A stretch of 64,000 bases of DNA from Polytrichum commune (GCA_950295325.1 OX485805.1:47330758-47394757), one strand, 5' to 3'. Numbered from the stretch's first letter, positions 38,201-48,446 are shown. A program made the numbers and translations. The notes: generated by a model from the sequence alone, not told the origin.

Positions 38201-41200
38201 AGAGGACGCTGCTCCAGTTGAAGAAGCTGTAGTTGCATTCGTGGAGGAGGAGGCTCCAGTTGAAGTAGCACCGGTCGAGGAGCAAGCTGCCATTGAAGAG
38301 GAGGCGGCACCCGTGGTTGCCGAGAAGGAATTCGTTGCACCCCAGGCTGAGGATGAGGATGTTGCCGCTCCCACAAAAGAGGAAGCTGCATTGGAGGAAG
38401 ATAGCCCAGTTGAGAGCGAGAAGGTTGTGGAGGTTGAACGTGAAGTGAAGGAAGAAGAAGCTGTAGTTGCAGCCGTGGAGGAGGAGGCTCCAATTGAAGC
38501 ACCGATGGAGGACAAAGAGGCGGCACCCGAGGTTGCTGAGAAGGAATTCGTTGCACCCGAAACTGAGGTTGAGGAGGACGAGATCCCAATCGAAGAGGAG
38601 CAGGCTGTGGAAATATCCCCTGAAGTTGTGGAGGAGGTTGCAGGTACTGCACGTGGCGCGGATCATGCTGGGATTGAGCAGAGTTCAGGGGATGATGAAA
38701 CAGCGGAGGTTGCACAGAAGGAATGCATTGTATCGGATGCCGAGCTCGTTGAGCCAACTGAGGAGAAAGCAACAGAAGCTTCACTTGAGGAAGATAATGT
38801 AGTGGTAGTTGAACCTGAATTGGTGGAACTTGAGGTTGTAGAGGAGGGATTCGTTGCACCTGTGGCCGTGGTTGCTGGAGAGACCGCAACATCAATTCCA
38901 GTTGAGGAGGACGAGAAGGCAATTGAAACTGATCTGAGGATGGAGGAGGCTAGGTCACCACCTGCAGGTGCGGAAGTAGAGGCCCCAGTTGAAGAAGAGA
39001 CTTTGATGGAAGAGGTAAAAGTCGAGGAAAAGCACTTGCCCGTAGTGGAGGCGGAGGATGTGGCTGGAGCATTTCAGGAGCCAATCTCTGAGGTTGCATT
39101 GGAGGAAGAGAGCCCAATCGAAGAGGAGAAGGTTGTGGAAGTAGGCCCAGAAGTCGAGGAGGAGGTTGCAGCTCCTGCACCCGTTGAGATGCACGCTGCA
39201 GGTGAAGAGAGCCCAGTGGAAGATGCAGCACCCAAGGTTACAGAGAAGGAAATAGTTGCACCCGAGGCCGAGCTCGTTGAACCCACTGAGGAGCAACCAA
39301 TAGATACTCCACTTGAGGAAGATAATGTAGTGGTAATTGAACCTGAAATAGAAGAAGCTGAGGTTGTAGAGAAGGAATTAGTTGCACCTGACACCGAAGT
39401 TGTGGGAGAGCCTGTGACATCGACTCCAGTTGAGGACGAGAAGGCAGTTGGAGTTGTTCAAGAAGAGGATGCAGTTCATGAGACTTTGATGGAAGAGGCA
39501 ACAGCAGAGGAAAAGGAATTGCCCGTAGGGGAGCCAACCCCTGAAGCTGCATTGGAGGAAGAAAGCCCAATCGCAGAGGAGAAGGTTGTGGAAGTAGGCC
39601 CAGAAGTCGAGGAGGAGGCTGCAGCTCCTGCACCCGTTGAGGTGCACGCTGCAGGTGAAGAGAGCCCAGTGGAAGATGCAGCACCCAAGGTTGCAGAGAA
39701 GGAAATAGTTGCACCCGAGGCCGAGCTCGTTGAACCCACTGAGGAGCAACCAATAGATACTCCACTTGAGGAAGATAATGTAGTGGTAATTGAACCTGAA
39801 ATAGAAGAAGCTGAGGTTGTAGAGAAGGAATTTGTTGCACCTGAGACCGAAGTTGTGGGAGAGCCTGTGACATCGACTCCAGTTGAGGACGAGAAGGCAG
39901 TTGGAGTTGTTCAAGAAGAGGATGCAGTTCATGAGACTTTGATGGAAGAGGCAACAGCAGAGGAAAAGGAATTGCCTGTAGGGGAGCCAACCCCTGAAGC
40001 TGCATTGAAGGAAGAAAGCCCAATCGCAGAGGAGAAGGTTGTGGAAGTAGGCCCAGAAGTCGAGGAGGCTGCAGCTCCTGCACCCGTTGAGGTGCACGCT
40101 GCAGGTGAAGAGAGCCCAGTGGAAGATGCAGCACCCAAGGTTGCAGAGAAGGAAATAGTTGCACCCGAGGCCGAGCTCGTTGAACCCACTGAGGAGCAAC
40201 CAATAGATACTCCACTTGAGGAAGATAATGTAGTGGTAATTGAACCTGAAATAGAAGAAGCTGAGGTTGTAGAGAAGGAATTCGTTGCACCTGAGACCGA
40301 GGTTGTGGGAGAGCCTGCAAAATCGACTCCAGTTGAGGACGAGAAGGCAGTTGGAGTTGTTCAAGAAGAGGCTGCAGTTCATGAGACTTTGATGGAAGAG
40401 GCAACAGTAGAGGAAAAGGAATTGCCTGTAGGGGAGCCAACCCCTGAAGCTGCATTGGAGGAAGAGAACCCAATCGAAGAGGAGAAGGTTGTGGAAGTAG
40501 GCCCAGAAGTCGAGGAGGAGGCTGCAGCTCCTGCACCCATTGATGAAGAGGCAACAGCCGAGGTTGCAGAGAGGGAATTCATTGCACCCGAGGAGGTGGA
40601 GGCTGAGACATCCCGAGTTGGAGTGGCAAGATCAGAGGAGGCAGAGGCTCAAGATTCGGTCGAGGTGGCTACTGCCAAAGCAAGTGAGGAAGCATCCACT
40701 GGGGAGCCGGCGGAGTCTGTTCCTTCTTATGTTGGGAACCCTCTTCTGAAGACTACATCAAGAGATCTTTCATTCAGAGGTTGGCAACCCTCTTTGGGCA
40801 TTGGCGGGCAACCCATTGAAGATGTCACCAAAGTAGACGATGTCCTAGGACAGGAATCTTCTACACCACCTTCACAAGACAAGCACGTAGAAGAGAAAGT
40901 GGACAAAGCAGAAGCACTAGTAACTTCAACAGGTCAGTACATGAGTATGCACATATGTGCCTCATGCGCTTAACTCGTTGTAATTTAACACTTTGCATTT
41001 GAGACAGAAAGTGAGGAAATTTTCAAACATTGTTGATTGAGAAGTTTGAAAATGGCAATATTTTCGAATTCCAAGGCAATGAATCACAACCACCCCTGCA
41101 ACAAGACATATTTGCCGCCATGAGGTGAACATTGCACAGCATGACGTGAATATTTCAAAACGATGACAACTGGATGGACTGACATGTGGTTTTGCCTCAG

Positions 41201-41391
41201 GAGAAGAGACTGTCGCTGCAAATGACAATGGTGCCGCATTCAACTACCCCCTAGACACCGTACTACTCAAATCAGATGAGAAAAAAGAAGAGTTATTAAA
41301 TGTCTTCCACTCGCTTGACAGTAGCTCCACCAGTCTAATGAGCAACTTGCTGCTTGAAGGAGAAGAAACCACAGCAGCAGCATCTGCTTGA
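23293..41391 (+). CDS. Giant acidic Glu/Ala/Val/Pro-repeat protein, 4 coding exons, about 5,231 aa
   Basis: I do not recognise this protein. Exons joined by eye: 23293-23535, 25280-26488, 26880-40932 and 41201-41391. Every junction has GT-AG and keeps the frame (phases 0, 0, 1); total 15,696 nt including TGA. An in-frame TAG lies 12 nt before the ATG, supporting this start. The N-terminus has four cysteines (C9, C12, C23, C28; CxxC...CxxxxC) that could bind zinc. Residues about 82-484 (exon 2) are Ser/Pro-rich and disordered-looking, with short aromatic motifs YVIL (107-110), WELV (408-411) and YVLL (448-451). Exon 3 encodes about 4,680 residues of acidic repeats. The last about 110 residues are non-repetitive and end in a Leu/Ser-rich segment (VFHSLDSSSTSLMSNLLL). 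Composition resembles titin PEVK-type entropic springs, but that is analogy only. The open frame before exon 2 extends upstream to about 25070, so an alternative first exon is possible. Existence of the gene: confident. Function: unknown. Confidence 0.85.
23920..25194 (+). repeat. Duplicated segments inside intron 1 of the giant gene
   Basis: The intron (23536-25279) holds degenerate copies of a roughly 160-bp segment at 23920-24080 and 24225-24370 (sharing CTCCAGCA[CT]GAAGCA), a direct repeat at 24131-24215 and 24955-25035 (sharing CCGAAGCAAC[AG]GAAATCATC), and a 54-bp tandem duplication at 25098-25194 (sharing CCGAAGCTACC and ATCCAGGATAC). It therefore grew by local duplication as well as by transposon insertion. 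Confidence 0.65.
24384..24930 (-). mobile_element. pogo/Lemi-type MITE, copy B, within intron 1 of the giant gene
   Basis: 547 bp bounded by TA on both sides (24382-24383 and 24931-24932). The right end read inward, CAGTCTAACCTCGTTAATAC, matches the left end CTGTTCTCCCTCTTTAGTAT imperfectly. CAGT..AACCTC ends with a TA target are typical of plant pogo-like (Emigrant/Lemi) elements of the Tc1/mariner superfamily. Its left half is close to the copy at 6796-7575. No transposase frame is present. Confidence 0.65.
29463..31996 (+). repeat. Internal segmental duplication, offset about 2,088-2,091 bp, inside the repeat exon
   Basis: The block at 29463-29910 reappears at 31553-31996 almost unchanged, including the rare stretch TTCACAAAGTGACCGCTCCC (29686 and 31774). 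The offset is 2,091 bp before and 2,088 bp after a single GAA codon loss. This indicates duplication of a roughly 696-residue block on top of the short unit repeats; intermediate partial copies of its first part occur near 30832 and 32065. Confidence 0.85.
39096..40545 (+). repeat. Recent 453/453/450-bp tandem triplication near the 3' end of the repeat exon
   Basis: Units begin at 39096, 39549, 40002 and (partial) 40452, each starting GCATT before GAGGAAGA or a near variant. They encode 151, 151 and 150 residues and are nearly identical by eye, unlike the diverged units further upstream, so this array was amplified or homogenised recently. The 150-residue unit lacks one glutamate codon. Confidence 0.9.
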
Positions 41392-42097
41392 CGTAATTCA
41401 TAGAGACTCTATCATCCTGCTAGACAAGTTCAGTAGACAACGCTTTTGCTGTTCATGTCTAGCCTTCATCACTCCCCTTCACATGTGAGACTCTCTCGAG
41501 GTGTGATGCGTAGGTCCTTGCTCAGTTTTAAAGTATGTGCATTAGCAAGTTCAGTTCCCCCAACGATCCTTGCATTGTACTTCCACTCTATTGAGGCTTG
41601 CAATCTACCCACCCAGGGCTTGTTTCACAAAGTCTCTGATCTGATCAGGTGTTTTTATCGAGAGATGCACTTGCAGGCACCAAAGTTCCTAGCTCTAAAT
41701 TCAAATTCCTTCATATTTCTTGCTCTCGATCGTCTTTAAGGCCACACAATCAAACAATGACGACAAATACATGTGAATGGTATGTACACTTCCGTGATCA
41801 TCTCAATTTGACATTCGAATCATTGTGACTGAGACAATTGTCATAGATGTAAGATAAAAAGCCCAGTATCAAAAGATTAAAAAAGGAATCCACTGCTTCA
41901 AACGAGGAGTTCTAGGATCTTGGAAAACAAATGAAGGAACGGAAGTGAGTGGAATATCTTCTCCACTCATTGTATTCTTCATTCCGTTTGTTTGCTTGCA
42001 AAGTGTCTCATGAACAGAGTTTGCACCAGCTGAGTCTCACGAATGGAGAACACGTGTTTTGATGTGTGACTAACTTGGTCACCGGTGACAATTCCTC

Positions 42098-42103
42098 AAT
42101 AAA
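42098..42103 (+). terminator. Candidate polyadenylation signal AATAAA of the giant gene
   Basis: A canonical AATAAA about 700 bp after the stop at 41391. Plant poly(A) signals are loose, so the real 3' end may lie elsewhere; no other canonical hexamer stood out in between. Confidence 0.25.
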
Positions 42104-42720
42104 ATGACTTCCACTGCTTTTTATAAATTACTGGAACCTGATGAGAACCTGCCCCTTCCAATCAAGGATAGAAAGTCGCATACAGATTGCCAAGCTCGAC
42201 TGCTCATAGCTCCTGAGAAGGAGACAATCTTCAGAACCTCACAATCGCCCTCACTCAGAATTAAGATTGAAAAATGGGGTCGTACCAGGCATTCCCAACA
42301 AAACAGAGAACTTGAGGTGCAAATCCTGCTTGAGCTTTTGCAGCTTCTCACAATCAAAGACATCACACGTGATACAGTAGAGGACAGTTGCATTTATGAG
42401 CGATTTGATAAATCCAAATTCAGACCTGTGACTCCCAACTAGCTATGGTAATCTACAATGGTGATGATGTCCTATCAGGAGAGTTCAGATTTATACAAGG
42501 ATTTTTTACAAGGACCCATCTAACCAGGACCTTTAACGCTCTACTGGAATCTGATGAGATGCCACCCGCCAGCCCCTTCCAATCATGGAAAGAAAGTTAC
42601 ATTCAGATTGCCAAGCTCTGAGAATAATCAATCTCCAAAGCCTCACAATCGCCATGACTCAGAATTAAGATTGAACAACGGGGTTTAGTGACAGGCTTTT
42701 CCAACAAATTACTGATAGGG
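42104..42720 (+). repeat. Duplicated fragment between two convergent genes, possibly a decayed gene piece
   Basis: Two related segments, 42115-42320 and about 42535-42715, share ACTGGAA[CT]CTGATGAGA, CCCCTTCCAATCA, CAGATTGCCAAGCTC and CTCAGAATTAAGATTGAA. The first lies in a 112-codon open frame (42104-42442) containing LEVQILLELLQLL; the second is stopped in all long frames. In a different but mutually consistent frame both encode PFQS..ES.IQIAKL. I cannot name a parent gene. It could also be ordinary 3' flanking sequence duplicated in tandem. Confidence 0.45.
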
Positions 42721-42736
42721 TTTGGGGCTTAGGGGT

Positions 42737-44416
42737 TTAGAGCCGACTCTTCGGAGAAAGGCTGCCCAGAGCCTTGGCTTTCGTGCGAAGAATATGCTTT
42801 TGAATCTTGCCGGTAGCAGTTTTGGGAAGCGGACTAAACACCACGGAGCGAGGCACCATAAAATGCGGCAGCTCTTTTCGACAGAACTGAATCACATCTG
42901 CTTCCGTGAGAGTCGCATTCTCCTTGAGTGTAACGAAAGCACATGGCGTCTCGCCCCACTGCTCATCCGGCCTCGCCACAACCGACGCTTCGAGGATTGC
43001 CGGGTGCCGGTACAGAATACTTTCGACCTCGAGGGAGCTGATGTTCTCGCCTCCGGAGATGATGATGTCCTTCGCACGGTCTTTGATTTCGATATACCCA
43101 TCTGGGTGTTTTACGGCAATGTCCCCAGAATGGTACCACCCGCCTTTGAAACTCTCCTCGGTCGCCTTCGGATTGTTCAAGTATCCTTTCATCACCATGT
43201 TGCCACGCATCACGATTTCCCCTAATGTGACGCCGTCCGCAGGAACGGGGGCTAGGGTTTTAAGGTGCACAACATCGAGCGCCTCGAGCCCCACGTACCG
43301 AACCCCTTGGCGAGAGTTCAAAACTGCGCGATCCTCCAACGGCAACTCGTCCCACTCCGGCTTCCATGCGCAGATCGTCGACGGGCCGAACGTTTCCGTG
43401 AGCCCGTACGTGTGTGTCACCCTAAACCCTTGCTCCTCCATTTTGGCAAGCACCACCGCGGGCGGGGCCGCACCCGCGGTCATCACATGCACCTTGTGCG
43501 GCATGTAAGGTCTCTCCGACTCCGGGGAATTGATCAACATGTTGAGCACCACGGGGGCACCGCAGAAATGCGTAACCCCATGGTCCGCGATCGCTTTGAA
43601 GATGTCGGACGCTGTGACATGGCGGAGACACACATTCGTCCCTGCTTGTGCAGCCATACCCCATGTGTAACACCATCCGTTGCAATGGAACATGGGGAGC
43701 GTCCAGAGGTAAACAGCACCGATCGGAACCTCCCATACAAGAATGTTGCTCAAAGCTGCGAGGTACGCTCCTCGGTGGCCGAGAACCACACCTTTAGGGC
43801 TGGAGGTTGTGCCTGAAGTGTAACATAGGGAGATCGAGTCCCACTCATCTGCAGGGGGATTCCAAGCAAATTCTGGATCACCCTCAGCAAGAAAAGTCTC
43901 GTACTCAATTGCACCGCGGGTTATGGCGGTGGCGAAACCCTTGTGTTTGCTGCGATCAATGTGGCCAAGACCTTCCTCCGCAATGATGAGCAGGGGGAGC
44001 TTGAATGACCCGAGCTTCTCAGCCATGACGGAGAGTGCTGTGTCGATGAGAGGGAAAAACTCTTCGTCGACGATGAGTGCTTTGGCTTTTGAGTGTTGCA
44101 GGAAGAAGGCGATCATGCGCGGGTCGAGACGGATGTTGATGGTGTTTAGAACCATTCCGGCCATAGGAACTCCGAAATGGGCCTCGTACATCACCGGGAC
44201 GTTGGGCGCGACCACGGCCACGATGTCGCCCGCGGTTAGTCCGTTGCGGAGGAGAGACGATGCCATCTTTCGGCACCGCGCGTAAGTCTCCGACCATGTG
44301 TAGCGGTGCGGGCCGTAAATCACTGCGGTTCGGGATCCATAGACGAACGCCGCCCGCTCCAGAAATCCCAGCGGGGTCAAGGGGGTGTAATTTGCTGGCA
44401 CTTTCCCCAACGCCAT
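42737..44416 (-). CDS. Acyl-activating enzyme (AMP-binding acyl-CoA synthetase), probably peroxisomal, 559 aa
   Basis: Single-exon member of the ANL superfamily (plant acyl-activating enzymes, acetate/butyrate/benzoate-CoA ligase-like clade). It activates a carboxylic acid with ATP to an acyl-adenylate and then forms the CoA thioester. Visible motifs: YTSGTTSSPKG (199-209, ATP phosphate loop), YGLTETFG (337-344), GWYHSGD then YIEIKDRAKD (426-451), SGGENIS (454-460) and PKTATGKIQK (531-540) with the catalytic lysine near 537. The C-terminus is SRL, a canonical type 1 peroxisomal targeting signal. The open frame runs four codons further upstream, but its first codon is TTG; the ATG at 44416 (MALGKVPANYTPLTPLGFLE) matches where the family usually starts. 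The length is normal. The exact substrate cannot be told from the sequence. The gene is convergent with the giant repeat gene. Confidence 0.93.
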   Translation of the reverse strand: MALGKVPANYTPLTPLGFLERAAFVYGSRTAVIYGPHRYTWSETYARCRKMASSLLRNGLTAGDIVAVVAPNVPVMYEAHFGVPMAGMVLNTINIRLDPRMIAFFLQHSKAKALIVDEEFFPLIDTALSVMAEKLGSFKLPLLIIAEEGLGHIDRSKHKGFATAITRGAIEYETFLAEGDPEFAWNPPADEWDSISLCYTSGTTSSPKGVVLGHRGAYLAALSNILVWEVPIGAVYLWTLPMFHCNGWCYTWGMAAQAGTNVCLRHVTASDIFKAIADHGVTHFCGAPVVLNMLINSPESERPYMPHKVHVMTAGAAPPAVVLAKMEEQGFRVTHTYGLTETFGPSTICAWKPEWDELPLEDRAVLNSRQGVRYVGLEALDVVHLKTLAPVPADGVTLGEIVMRGNMVMKGYLNNPKATEESFKGGWYHSGDIAVKHPDGYIEIKDRAKDIIISGGENISSLEVESILYRHPAILEASVVARPDEQWGETPCAFVTLKENATLTEADVIQFCRKELPHFMVPRSVVFSPLPKTATGKIQKHILRTKAKALGSLSPKSRL

Positions 44417-44484
44417 CTCCGCAAGCAACTACTACCAACAATCACCGAAACTCTAACTCTACCTCTAACTCCGCAATATACCCC

Positions 44485-45200
44485 TGCACCCTAACCCTCG
44501 GAAACCGAAGAAATCTCTCCCCTCCTCTACAAATCCATCACCGAACAACCACTTTGGTAATCAAAGCTTGGTTACAGATTTGAGAATCAAACAACGCCGA
44601 ATCGATCACCTACATGCAATGCAATGTCGACCACACTGTCTCAGACGCAGCAGAGGGAATTAATCAACTCCTTGAATTGTTTCCAAAATATAATGAAGGA
44701 ACCTGAAACTTACGATTTCGGAGAAAGAGTGTTCACCTTTGAGACTCCTCCGTAAAATCCTCGCTGCACCCTAACGCTCGGAAACCGGCAAATTGTAGAA
44801 ACTCTCACCAATCAATGCTTGGTCACAAATTCGAGGCTCGAACAACGCCGAACCGATCACCTACATTCAAAGTCCACCACTTTGTCTCAGTCGTGTGAGC
44901 CAACAAATTCCCCACGCACCCTAACTCTCGGAAACCTTTAAAAATCCTCGAATTTCTCTCACCTTCTCCACAGCCCCATCACAGCACAACAACCTCGGCA
45001 GTAAAAGCTTGGTCACAAATGCGAGGCTCAAACAACGTTGAACCGATCACTTGCATGCAATGTCAACCACTCTGTCTCAGACGCAGCATGAGAGGGAATT
45101 AGCCGCCTCCTTGATTCATCTCAAAAAAAACATAGAAGAGCATGAAACTTACAAAATTCGGAGGAGGAGTGTTCACCTTAGAGGAACAAATGATTTCACG
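44485..45200 (-). repeat. Tandemly repeated upstream/leader block of the acyl-activating enzyme gene
   Basis: Three imperfect copies begin at 44485, 44765 and 44915 with GCACCCTAAC[CGT]CTCGGAAACC and share TTGGTCACAAAT-like, CAAACAACG..GAACCGATCAC and GTCTCAGACGCAGCA pieces; the middle copy is shortened. The block starts about 70 bp upstream of the ATG on the - strand, so it may provide alternative leaders or promoters. No internal gene is seen. Confidence 0.7.
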
Positions 45201-45235
45201 AGGACTTTAGCTCATCCGCGTATCCCAATCGCCTA

Positions 45236-46080
45236 GATGACCGTTGTAAGTCTCGCCATTCTTCGGCTCGACAAGCTGCGCATGTGCACAACACAGCATA
45301 TTTCAGAATGTGACTTAAGAAACTTGAGCAATTCATAAAAATGCGTGACTAATTCCTGGTCCAGCGTAAAGGTGGAAGATGTGATCTTAAGCCAAAGTTC
45401 CTCCATCAAGCATCAAGTCGACAAAACCTAATACGGAAACATACTCGGAGGTGGGAGGTCAAAGATTCATCAAGGCTCGATCGAAACCAGAAATCCTGGA
45501 ATTCCTCCCTTTACCCAACCCAGAAACTCCAAACCCAGAAAAGGAATCCTTCCCTTAACCAGCCACGCTATGTATTAAAACCCATCACCGAATCCACATC
45601 GGACGATCGAAGATTCGCTTGCCACAGATCCCAAGAAACCCAACATCCTCCAAAATCCTCCAAAACTCTCCAAAATCTCAAACAACACATACACAACTCT
45701 CTAGCTGAAACCTCGCCGATCGAACTTCACCCGGTACGAGATTCGAGGCTCACATAAAACCCAGAACCCACAGAAAAAGGATCCTCACTTCACAACACCT
45801 AAAACACCCAGACACCCAAGAAATTCCAAACAACTCAACCCCACACACCATTGGTACCTGAAAGCCTCGGTAATCGAAACTCCTCCGCCAAGAGATCCGA
45901 AGCGCAGATGCTCAAACCACGCACACAATTTCACATTCGGACTTGCAATTCCCCAACATTGTCAAGTTGCGGAAGCATGTCTGTTATCGACCTTCAGTGG
46001 GCGTGGGAAGTGCGGAATCCTTCCAATCGATGGCTTGCACCAAAACGATGGTTAACTTTTACCTACTGAGGATTGAAGTT
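45236..46080. other. Further upstream region of the acyl-activating enzyme gene, no gene recognised
   Basis: C/A-rich on the + strand (many AAACCCAGAA, CTCCAAAA runs), resembling the antisense of a purine-rich leader or promoter. Short open frames here show no recognisable protein. A distal leader exon for the minus-strand gene is possible. Confidence 0.35.
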
Positions 46081-47354
46081 AGCTCAGCATGTGCACCATG
46101 TGCGAAATAGAAATACCATGTCCCTCGAGAAGCATGCATTTGCGTTGGGATGAATCCCAAATTTTTCGCTCAGAAAAACGGAAAACGGTGAATGACCACA
46201 ACTGCTGCACTATACAAGGAGTACAATGATTCATGTGGGACCAAAATGGTCAATTGTAAAAGGCGTGCCCAAAAAGGATGCATATATAGGTCAGATGTAG
46301 CGATTGACCAGATAGATAATGTTTCACATCATTTGTAACAATGTTTGGGTGTCATTGAGTTAATCTTGTATGCATTTTGTGTGCATTTGTATGTAGAGTA
46401 GGAAATTTTGATGCTCGAATTAGGGAGACTCTACTATACAAGTAGGGGGTTTGACTTACTTGCCTCTTTGAAAAAATGTAACCAATTATTTACAAGGAAA
46501 AAAATATTATGGAACAACTTGCATTCCTTGTCATTTCCTTTACTCCGTCTCTAAAAATATATATTGCACAAATTTCAAGCCCCTCTTTCCAGAAAAATCG
46601 GCTTATCTTCACCATTTTTTTGTTTCCCGCCTTAAAGCCCATCTATGCCCTTCAAGGTTATGCCAATGCATGGTGTGAATAATGAACGTCAATAGTTAGA
46701 ATATTTATATACCTGAGTTATTTTTTGCTTCAATACCATTCTAAACCATATTAATACTAGGGTGATTTTATCTAGTTAGGAAGGTTCTTGAATGGTATCT
46801 ATATAGACCCCAATATTATAATATAAAAAACAAAACAAAACAAAAAAATCATGAAGTACCAATACTCTACTAGTTTATATTATAAAAATGTGAAATTCTC
46901 ATTATTATGGATACCTATTAATTATTCTTATGAGAAACTCCCATTGTTTGGTCAAAGGTTGTGAGCAAGATATGATCTTAAAGTGATCAAAATGCCTCTT
47001 GAGATGCAAGCACTTCATGACATACGGAGTATAACCTCACATGCAATATCTTACTGAAACTTTTGGAGCTATTAGACAATTTCAGCATCTATTAGTCACA
47101 TCTAGGGAGAGATGAACTAATCATATATAACCGTACGTCTCATTCATCCAACATTATAAAAATGTTTAAAAAAAAAGAGGCTTTAAAACACCTATTATTT
47201 AGCACTATAAGACCATATATGTTCAGATATTATTTATGATTGTTACTGCAAGTCCCGTACTAATATTATGTTGATTTATAATATTGAACATATATTAAAT
47301 GCGTACAAATTATTATTATTATTATTATTATTATGAGGACATGGGAGCAATGAA
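46081..47354. other. Intergenic, no gene seen
   Basis: AT-rich sequence with poly(A/T) runs and a 25-bp (ATT)n microsatellite at 47309-47333. No open frame with protein-like composition and no clear repeat boundary. Confidence 0.6.
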
Positions 47355-48446
47355 CGGGGAGTACTGAACTTTAGTTACGAGCTAGCCGAATTTTTTTGGA
47401 GATTTCCGAATGAGTTCGCAATGATTCGGACGAGGTACCGACTTAAAATTGTTAAGGTCGGAAATTGACCAGTTCAAATGAGAAAAGATCGGCAATATAG
47501 CCGGTTGAGGCATCATATTTTAGGATATTTACCGAGCCAATTTTTAAATTTTAGGCAAGTAGCCGAAAGGACTAGGGGTAGGGCGGAAATTTCTACTAGG
47601 GTAATACTAGAGTCATGACTCATAAGGTCAAGAACCATGGAGGCTACTTAATTTAGGGTTGGTTCTGTTCACTGGGCCGATTACGGTTTTGAGGCTCTAA
47701 GCACCCAAGGACCCTCTCTCATGAGTATAAGGAGTTTGAGTCCCTTGTGCAAAGTATCTCACTCCTCTCACTCCTCTACTAGGATTTCTCTATGTGCTCT
47801 TTCGTTATTGCTCTTCTGCTTCTGTTTGCGGCGATCGTTTGTTTGTGCATCCACCTGTGATTTCTCTTCTATTTGCGGCGATCGTTTGTTTGTGCTCCAC
47901 CTGCGATCTACTGGGATCCACGTTTGTTTGTGCGATTTCTCTCTGTTTGTGGCGATCGTTTGTTTCTGCATCCACCTGCGATCTAGTTGGAGACATCTGT
48001 TTCGGAGGTCCAGTTTGAAGGTCCAGTTCGGAGGTCAGGGACTCCATATTCATCATGTTCGAACTTACTCCAATTCGGTGCATCTTGCGCTCAATTTTTT
48101 GATCCTCAGCTAAATCCTTGGCCCCAAGTTGGTGGGGGCTTGGCAAGGTTCAAATCCTCCCAAGGATACTTGGATTTTCTATCAACACAAATTCACCCCT
48201 TTAAAAGCATAACACCAATTTTTTTTTACAATATTTGAAAAAACAAATCCGACATACAATACAAATCTTCGGAAACATACCGAAATGAAATCCAAAAAGT
48301 CGGAAAATTACCGAATGGTAAAGTTAAATATCGGTTTTTAACCGAGAATAAAAATTGGATTTAGGTAGCTTCCGAGCAAAAAAATAAAAATCCGAATGTC
48401 TTTATAAAAGATCGGAAATGTACCGATTTTTGTATAAAACTCCCCG
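47355..48446. mobile_element. Candidate non-autonomous DNA transposon with subterminal repeats, about 1.09 kb
   Basis: The ends are short inverted repeats CGGGGAGT (47355-47362) and ACTCCCCG (48439-48446). Both subterminal regions carry many variants of the near-palindrome TCGGAAATTTACCGA (for example GTCGGAAAATTACCGAA near 48300 and GATCGGAAATGTACCGA near 48412), the arrangement of transposase-binding subterminal repeats in CACTA and related elements. The interior (47810-47990) holds a minisatellite built on GCGATCGTTTGTTTGTGC. No target duplication could be recognised. Confidence 0.45.

Larger units (their letters stand above)
27100..40600 (+). repeat. Coding repeat domain of the giant gene (about 54 degenerate units)
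   Basis: The signature [A/V/T]-E-[K/R]-E-F-V-[A/V]-P-E recurs about 54 times by my count, spaced mostly about 285-305 nt (95-100 aa) with shorter spacings near 190 nt (63 aa). Between signatures come recurring modules such as APIEEEELPALE, EEPLEEAA, EEEISPVEQDKVVEVEEA and VVAPVEEA. The whole stretch stays open in one frame for over 14 kb, so length changes between units are in multiples of three, which points to selection on the protein. Long open frames on the opposite strand are a by-product of the codon composition. Confidence 0.9.

Noticed and set aside
34343-38666. Long minus-strand open frames (538 and 547 codons) inside the giant exon
   Set aside because: They are mirror frames of the Glu/Ala/Val/Pro codon repeats, rich in Ser/Leu/Cys, with no splice context or recognisable domain.
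44417-44428. Four extra upstream codons for the acyl-activating enzyme
   Set aside because: The first codon would be TTG; the first ATG at 44416 fits the family start.
44480-44510. Telomere-like CCCTAA near 44490
   Set aside because: A single CCCTAA inside the repeated leader block, not an array of telomere repeats.
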